From NCBI GenBank assembly GCA_003266145.1, contig MVJJ01000108.1, positions 1 through 17,940 on the forward strand: 17,940 nucleotides of DNA, written 5' to 3'. The stretch is from Methanosphaera sp. SHI613. Its GTDB lineage: Archaea > Methanobacteriota > Methanobacteria > Methanobacteriales > Methanobacteriaceae. Position 1 is the first letter of the stretch. Each line of letters opens with the position of its first letter. The translations under genes were made by a program, and so were the position numbers. Below, piece after piece: positions 14,742 through 17,940 of this stretch. The notes under the pieces were generated by a model, which saw only the letters and a program-made list of their open reading frames with translations, had not been told where the DNA came from and made no database searches.

Positions 14742-14925
14742 GCTTTAATTGATTAGAGAGTTATTCATTTTAAAAGCTGAAATAGTGAAAATAAGGTAAA
14801 TAAAAGTTTTTCTAAAAAGATAGATTTGATGAGAAATATTGAAAATAGCATATCCATGAACAAATGCTAAAAAAGTAATATAGAATAATATAGAAAAAAA
14901 ATAAAAATATAAGAAAGTTGAATAC

Positions 14926-14964
14926 CCAAAAAAGAACCGTCATTATAATCTAAATCATGACAGT
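14926..14964 (-). terminator. Hairpin/T-run terminator of the GT2 gene
   Basis: On the minus strand ACTGTCAT (14957-14964) pairs with ATGACGGT (14936-14943), with one G-T wobble, around a 13-base loop. TTCTTTTTT follows at once. It lies 25 bases past the GT2 stop codon. Confidence 0.65.
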
Positions 14965-14988
14965 AATTTTTATAATAACCAGATAAGC

Positions 14989-15951
14989 TTAAGATTTTAG
15001 TTTATTGAGTATTGCCTTGAAATACAGGATGAATATCTGACAAAAATATTTCGGCAGGTGTAGGTAAAAATTCTTCCTATGTTTTTTTATAAATTGCAGA
15101 TTTGTCTTGACGTGATTGTATTCTGTCTTAAGCTGAGTATTCTTATGTCTGCTCATACCTACCTTGTGCCATATTATTGAATCAGTAACCGTTACAACCT
15201 TATACCCCTTGTTTTTTACCTGCATTGCCAAGTCCACATCTTCACATCCAAAGAAGAAGTCCGTGTCAAGATATCCTTCAGGTATTGCATCTTTTTTTAT
15301 TAGCAGTCCCGCTCCGGATACCCAATCACATTCAATGACTCTCTGGGTCAAGTCATAGCCTTCCTCCTGCATTATGCTGTGATGACCCGGAAAATGATCC
15401 AAATCAACTACACTTCCTATACACCATATCTGCTCGTGAGAATTGTTATAATCATAGTAATAGAATTTGGGTCCTATTATTCCTATTGATTCGTCGTTGT
15501 CTGCCACATCCATCATGTTCTTTAAAAAATCCTTATCCACTATCGTATCATTATTTAGAAGAAGTACATACTCTGGATTATCATATTTTAACGTGTAATC
15601 TATTGCTATGTTATTTCCCATTGCAAATCCATAATTTTCATAGTTTTCAATCAAGAGTAGTTTCTTCTTATCATTGCCACTCGTATAATCCACTTTTCTT
15701 AATTCATCTTCCTTCAGGTGTGTCAATTCAATAGGCTTATTGTCAACATATTTCGTGTATTGCGTTTCTACGGAAATGTTTCCCTTAGCATACTCGGTTA
15801 TCTTTTCTATGGAGTCATTGGTAGAATGATTATCGACGACAATTACGTTATAATTGGGATAGTCTATCTGATATAATGATTCCAGCGCCTCTAAAGTATC
15901 CTCATAGCCATTCCAATTAAGGAGTATTATCGTCACTAAGCTTTTAGTCAT
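14989..15951 (-). CDS. GT2-family glycosyltransferase (rhamnosyltransferase-like)
   Basis: This 320-residue GT-A enzyme shows the GT2 core: VTIILLNWNGYEDTLEALESL (6-26), VVDNHSTND (38-46, nucleotide-binding D40), NYGFAMGNNIAI (106-117), LLNNDT (131-136, which carries the acidic metal-binding motif as N-N-D), FFGCEDVDLAMQVKNKGY (acceptor/catalytic region with E237, D238, D240) and WHKVG with H262. This set is typical of the WbbL/rhamnosyltransferase-like branch, but the sugar is not determined. Between 60 and 100 a charged, family-variable insert is present. I take ATG 15951 as the start because AGAGGAT precedes it by 4-5 bases; a TTG at 15969 would add six residues but has no such site. It overlaps the stop of the upstream GT4 gene by 8 bases, so the two are probably translationally coupled. 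Confidence 0.87.
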   Translation of the reverse strand: MTKSLVTIILLNWNGYEDTLEALESLYQIDYPNYNVIVVDNHSTNDSIEKITEYAKGNISVETQYTKYVDNKPIELTHLKEDELRKVDYTSGNDKKKLLLIENYENYGFAMGNNIAIDYTLKYDNPEYVLLLNNDTIVDKDFLKNMMDVADNDESIGIIGPKFYYYDYNNSHEQIWCIGSVVDLDHFPGHHSIMQEEGYDLTQRVIECDWVSGAGLLIKKDAIPEGYLDTDFFFGCEDVDLAMQVKNKGYKVVTVTDSIIWHKVGMSRHKNTQLKTEYNHVKTNLQFIKKHRKNFYLHLPKYFCQIFILYFKAILNKLKS

Positions 15952-17194
15952 TTTTATCCTCTTGTTCAAGTATTCTTTCTATGTTGTTTATCAGTCGTTT
16001 ACCCGCATGCTCCAATGTCCAGAAGCAATCTATGTATCTGACGCCCGTCTGTGATAGGTTATTCCATAGGACTTCATCATCAAACAATAGTTCAATGGCT
16101 CTGGCGAAGTCTTTTTGATCTCTTTGGGTCAGCAATCCGGTTTTTTTATGAAGAACCGTTTCCTTTATTCCACCCTCTTTTACTCCGACTACCGGCGTTC
16201 CACAGGCCATAGCCTCCAATGGTACATAGCCGAAGGGTTCTAGATATGGGGAGTAGACTACCGCTTTGGCCTTGTTGTATAATCTTACCAGGTCCTCATC
16301 AGTTATCATCGTTTGTATTGTCAAATCCACCGCGTTTTCATCGGCGAGCTTTTTTAGGTAATTTACCCATCCTTCATCACTACTGTTTCCTACTATGACC
16401 AAACGTGGCCTCTTTTCTATAACTATGTGTGATAATGATTTTATCAGGAAGTCATAACCTTTTGGTGGAATGCATGTACCGACCGACAGCACGTAGTCTT
16501 CTCTTTTTAGGTTGAAATTCTGGAACTTATCCGTGTCCAATCCAATGTATGATACATATGCATTCTTACCGTACTGTCTTAATATTGATTCATGACTGAA
16601 ATATGAATTTGCCAGTATATTCGTCGCATATTCCGCCAATTTCTGATCTCTTTCATAGTCTTTCGTTTCAATATAGTTTACGAAGTAATTGGAAAATGGC
16701 CTTATCAATGGATTGTTGAAGAAGCCTATCTTATCCTTCTGGTCATTGACTTTTTTTAGGATTTTATCATTTCTTATAGGTTGTTGACAGTAGTAGACAT
16801 TTGTCTTCTTCAAGTATTTTAATATGATAGGAGTCATCGTGTATTGGTCTTGTTCACAGTAGACTATATCATAGTCGGAGTTGTTTAGTTCTTCGGCTAT
16901 TTTTTCTTCTGTTTTGAATACGTTGTTTACGGATACTCTTTTTATAATGGCTGGAACGTAGCTGAATATGGAGTATAACTTTTCACGCCAAAAGCTTTTC
17001 TTTACTTCAAATATCTTTACGCTGCTTGCCACCTCTTCCAATGGCAGATAATCCTCATTTGCAGTCTCCGGTATGTACACATCTACTGTATGTCCATGAT
17101 TCGTCAAATATTGGATGTATGTGTATAATGACCTCTTTGCTCCACCGGAGGGTAAGTTATGAAATACTGCTATTTTATATTTATTTTCACTCAT
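15944..17194 (-). CDS. GT4-family glycosyltransferase
   Basis: This 416-residue GT-B enzyme begins with the loop FHNLPSGGAKRSLYTYIQYL (G17, G18), where acceptor and donor phosphates bind. Its N-terminal half includes a long helical region (60-105) and DIVYCEQDQYTM. NILANSYFSHESILRQYG and YIGLDTDKF mark the hinge. The donor half has VLSVGTCIPPKGYDFLIKSL, then SPYLEPFGYVPLEAMACGTPVVGVKEGGIKE containing the E319-x7-E327 motif. The sequence is intact and of usual family length. AGGAGT lies 7 bases before the ATG. It is followed by the overlapping GT2 gene and preceded by another GT2 gene 53 bases away, so the three genes form a minus-strand glycosyltransferase set. Donor and acceptor are not predictable. 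Confidence 0.87.
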   Translation of the reverse strand: MSENKYKIAVFHNLPSGGAKRSLYTYIQYLTNHGHTVDVYIPETANEDYLPLEEVASSVKIFEVKKSFWREKLYSIFSYVPAIIKRVSVNNVFKTEEKIAEELNNSDYDIVYCEQDQYTMTPIILKYLKKTNVYYCQQPIRNDKILKKVNDQKDKIGFFNNPLIRPFSNYFVNYIETKDYERDQKLAEYATNILANSYFSHESILRQYGKNAYVSYIGLDTDKFQNFNLKREDYVLSVGTCIPPKGYDFLIKSLSHIVIEKRPRLVIVGNSSDEGWVNYLKKLADENAVDLTIQTMITDEDLVRLYNKAKAVVYSPYLEPFGYVPLEAMACGTPVVGVKEGGIKETVLHKKTGLLTQRDQKDFARAIELLFDDEVLWNNLSQTGVRYIDCFWTLEHAGKRLINNIERILEQEDKND

Positions 17195-17221
17195 ATCTAA
17201 GACTCCTGATAATCCTACGTT

Positions 17222-17250
17222 ATTATAATATATTTATCGTATTTTATTTA
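17222..17250 (-). promoter_or_regulatory. Possible promoter ahead of the minus-strand GT4 gene
   Basis: The 53-base gap between the two genes is almost pure A+T. On the minus strand it contains two box-A-like sequences, TAAATAAAATAC (17239-17250) and AAATATAT (17228-17235). The first is the better fit, because a start near 17219 would keep the AGGAGT ribosome-binding site in the leader. Read-through from the upstream gene is equally possible. Confidence 0.25.
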
Positions 17251-17940
17251 TCTACTTTTTTTAAGACCGGATATTAATCCCTTAATTAATGTTTTTGAAT
17301 ATTGAGGATTTTTTATCATATTCATGAACGATTCCTTGAGCACATACAAGACTATGTAAATACTGAATTTACGGTAGATATTCTTATCACTATGCTTCTT
17401 CATGAACAATATCCTATTAGCTGTATGATAATATATTCGTGATAGTGATTTTATTGAGGAACCTTCCTTATGATATATGCATCCATAGTCTGAAACTTGT
17501 AATTTATAACCTTTTTTTCGTGCTACTGTAGACCAGTCCACATCTTCCCAATACATGAAATAATCCGTACTTATCGGTCCGACTTTTCGAAGTACTTCAA
17601 TCGGCATGAAAACACAGGAGCCTGTTATAAAGTCATAACTGTCATATTGATTTTTTTGTCTGATTGCCTTGCATTCCCCATGTTCCCAGTCGATTATTCC
17701 TCCACCAACAGTCTGAACAGCATCCCTCTGGTCATAGTAATAATGGGTGGCGCCCACAAATCCAACATTATCCTCCACGTCATACTTGTCAAACAGGGCA
17801 TCTATAAAGTCCTCAGAAACGATAGTGTCATTATTTAATAATAAAACATAATCAGAAACATCATTTTTTATCAAGTACTCCAACGCAACATTGTTTCCAC
17901 CGGCAAATCCCGCATTTATATCATTCAATATGAACAATAA
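17248..17940 (-). CDS. GT2-family glycosyltransferase, 5' end cut by the window edge
   Basis: The frame runs open into the right edge, so the N-terminal strand and first nucleotide-binding aspartate of the GT-A domain are not seen; the methionine codon at 17937 is internal. The visible 230 residues begin at the family element INAGFAGGNNVALEYL and continue with YVLLLNNDTIV (metal/nucleotide motif), VGFVGATHYYYD, FITGSCVFMPIEVLRKVG, YFMYWEDVDWSTVARKKGY (catalytic acidic cluster) and YHKEGSS. The C-terminal 70 residues form a hydrophobic/basic tail that could contact the membrane. The sequence resembles the GT2 gene at 14989 (same NNDT, EDVD and HK-x-G blocks), so these may be distant paralogs acting on the same glycan. 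It is the most upstream gene of the minus-strand set in this window. Confidence 0.85.
   Translation of the reverse strand, partial: LLFILNDINAGFAGGNNVALEYLIKNDVSDYVLLLNNDTIVSEDFIDALFDKYDVEDNVGFVGATHYYYDQRDAVQTVGGGIIDWEHGECKAIRQKNQYDSYDFITGSCVFMPIEVLRKVGPISTDYFMYWEDVDWSTVARKKGYKLQVSDYGCIYHKEGSSIKSLSRIYYHTANRILFMKKHSDKNIYRKFSIYIVLYVLKESFMNMIKNPQYSKTLIKGLISGLKKSR

Larger units (their letters stand above)
14627..14988. other. Gene-free gap of about 360 bases
   Basis: This gap holds the ribosome-binding site and promoter of the adhesin-like gene (right-to-left) and the terminator of the GT2 gene, listed separately. Between them, 14742-14925 is plain AT-rich DNA. The only open frames there are very short (for example 13 codons from the ATG at 14829) with no supporting signals. 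Confidence 0.6.

Noticed and set aside
14829..14870. 13-codon plus-strand frame in the gap before the GT2 gene
   Set aside because: It has no ribosome-binding site or promoter and lies in simple AT-rich sequence.
1..17940. tRNA, rRNA, insertion sequence or prophage attachment site
   Set aside because: No tRNA cloverleaf, rRNA stretch, transposase gene or long terminal inverted repeats were seen on either strand by eye; small or diverged ones could be missed.

Overview
This is AT-rich archaeal DNA (roughly two thirds A+T), most likely from a member of the Methanobacteriales, probably Methanosphaera or Methanobrevibacter. Three things point there. The family B DNA polymerase gene stops just after motif C, the native split-PolB1 layout of that order. 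A secreted protein carries pseudomurein-binding repeats, which fits a pseudomurein wall. The promoters have archaeal TATA boxes and the ribosome-binding sites are GAGGTG/GGTGAT-like. Genus is an inference; no rRNA or tRNA gene is present to settle it.

Layout. Positions 1-203 hold the 3' end of what looks like an AarF/UbiB-type gene. A convergent GNAT acetyltransferase / metallo-beta-lactamase-fold hydrolase pair follows on the minus strand (304-1559). A divergent promoter region separates it from polB1 (1636-3432). Next come a small anchored extracytoplasmic DUF3221-like protein (3524-3913) and its terminator. The 400-base gap 3942-4339 is not empty: it holds paired inverted repeats and a terminator-like hairpin that together suggest an undescribed structured RNA. 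From 4340 to 10253 a plus-strand operon encodes two GT4 glycosyltransferases, a large polytopic membrane protein (DUF2206-like, possibly GT-C) and a third GT4 enzyme. A DEDDh exonuclease with an unusual duplicated helical C-terminus (10290-11318) converges on a glutamate-cysteine ligase gene of bacterial GshF type (11327-12718, minus). Further right on the minus strand lie a pseudomurein-binding adhesin-like protein (12857-14626), a GT2 enzyme, a GT4 enzyme and a second GT2 enzyme cut by the right edge.

How the genes work together. Six glycosyltransferases plus the membrane protein, in two opposed sets around a wall-binding protein, suggest a locus building and displaying a cell-surface glycan: cytoplasmic GT2/GT4 enzymes would extend a lipid-linked sugar and the polytopic protein would act at the membrane. 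The acceptor and sugars cannot be read from sequence. The DNA-metabolism genes (polB1, DEDDh exonuclease) and the thiol gene (gshA) appear to be independent units, each with its own predicted promoter, several apparently leaderless.

The most noteworthy items are the bacterial-type glutamate-cysteine ligase in a methanogen, the likely non-canonical ATT start and uncharacterised C-terminal domain of the pseudomurein-binding protein, the candidate structured RNA in the 3942-4339 gap, and the exonuclease with two tandem tryptophan-containing repeats.
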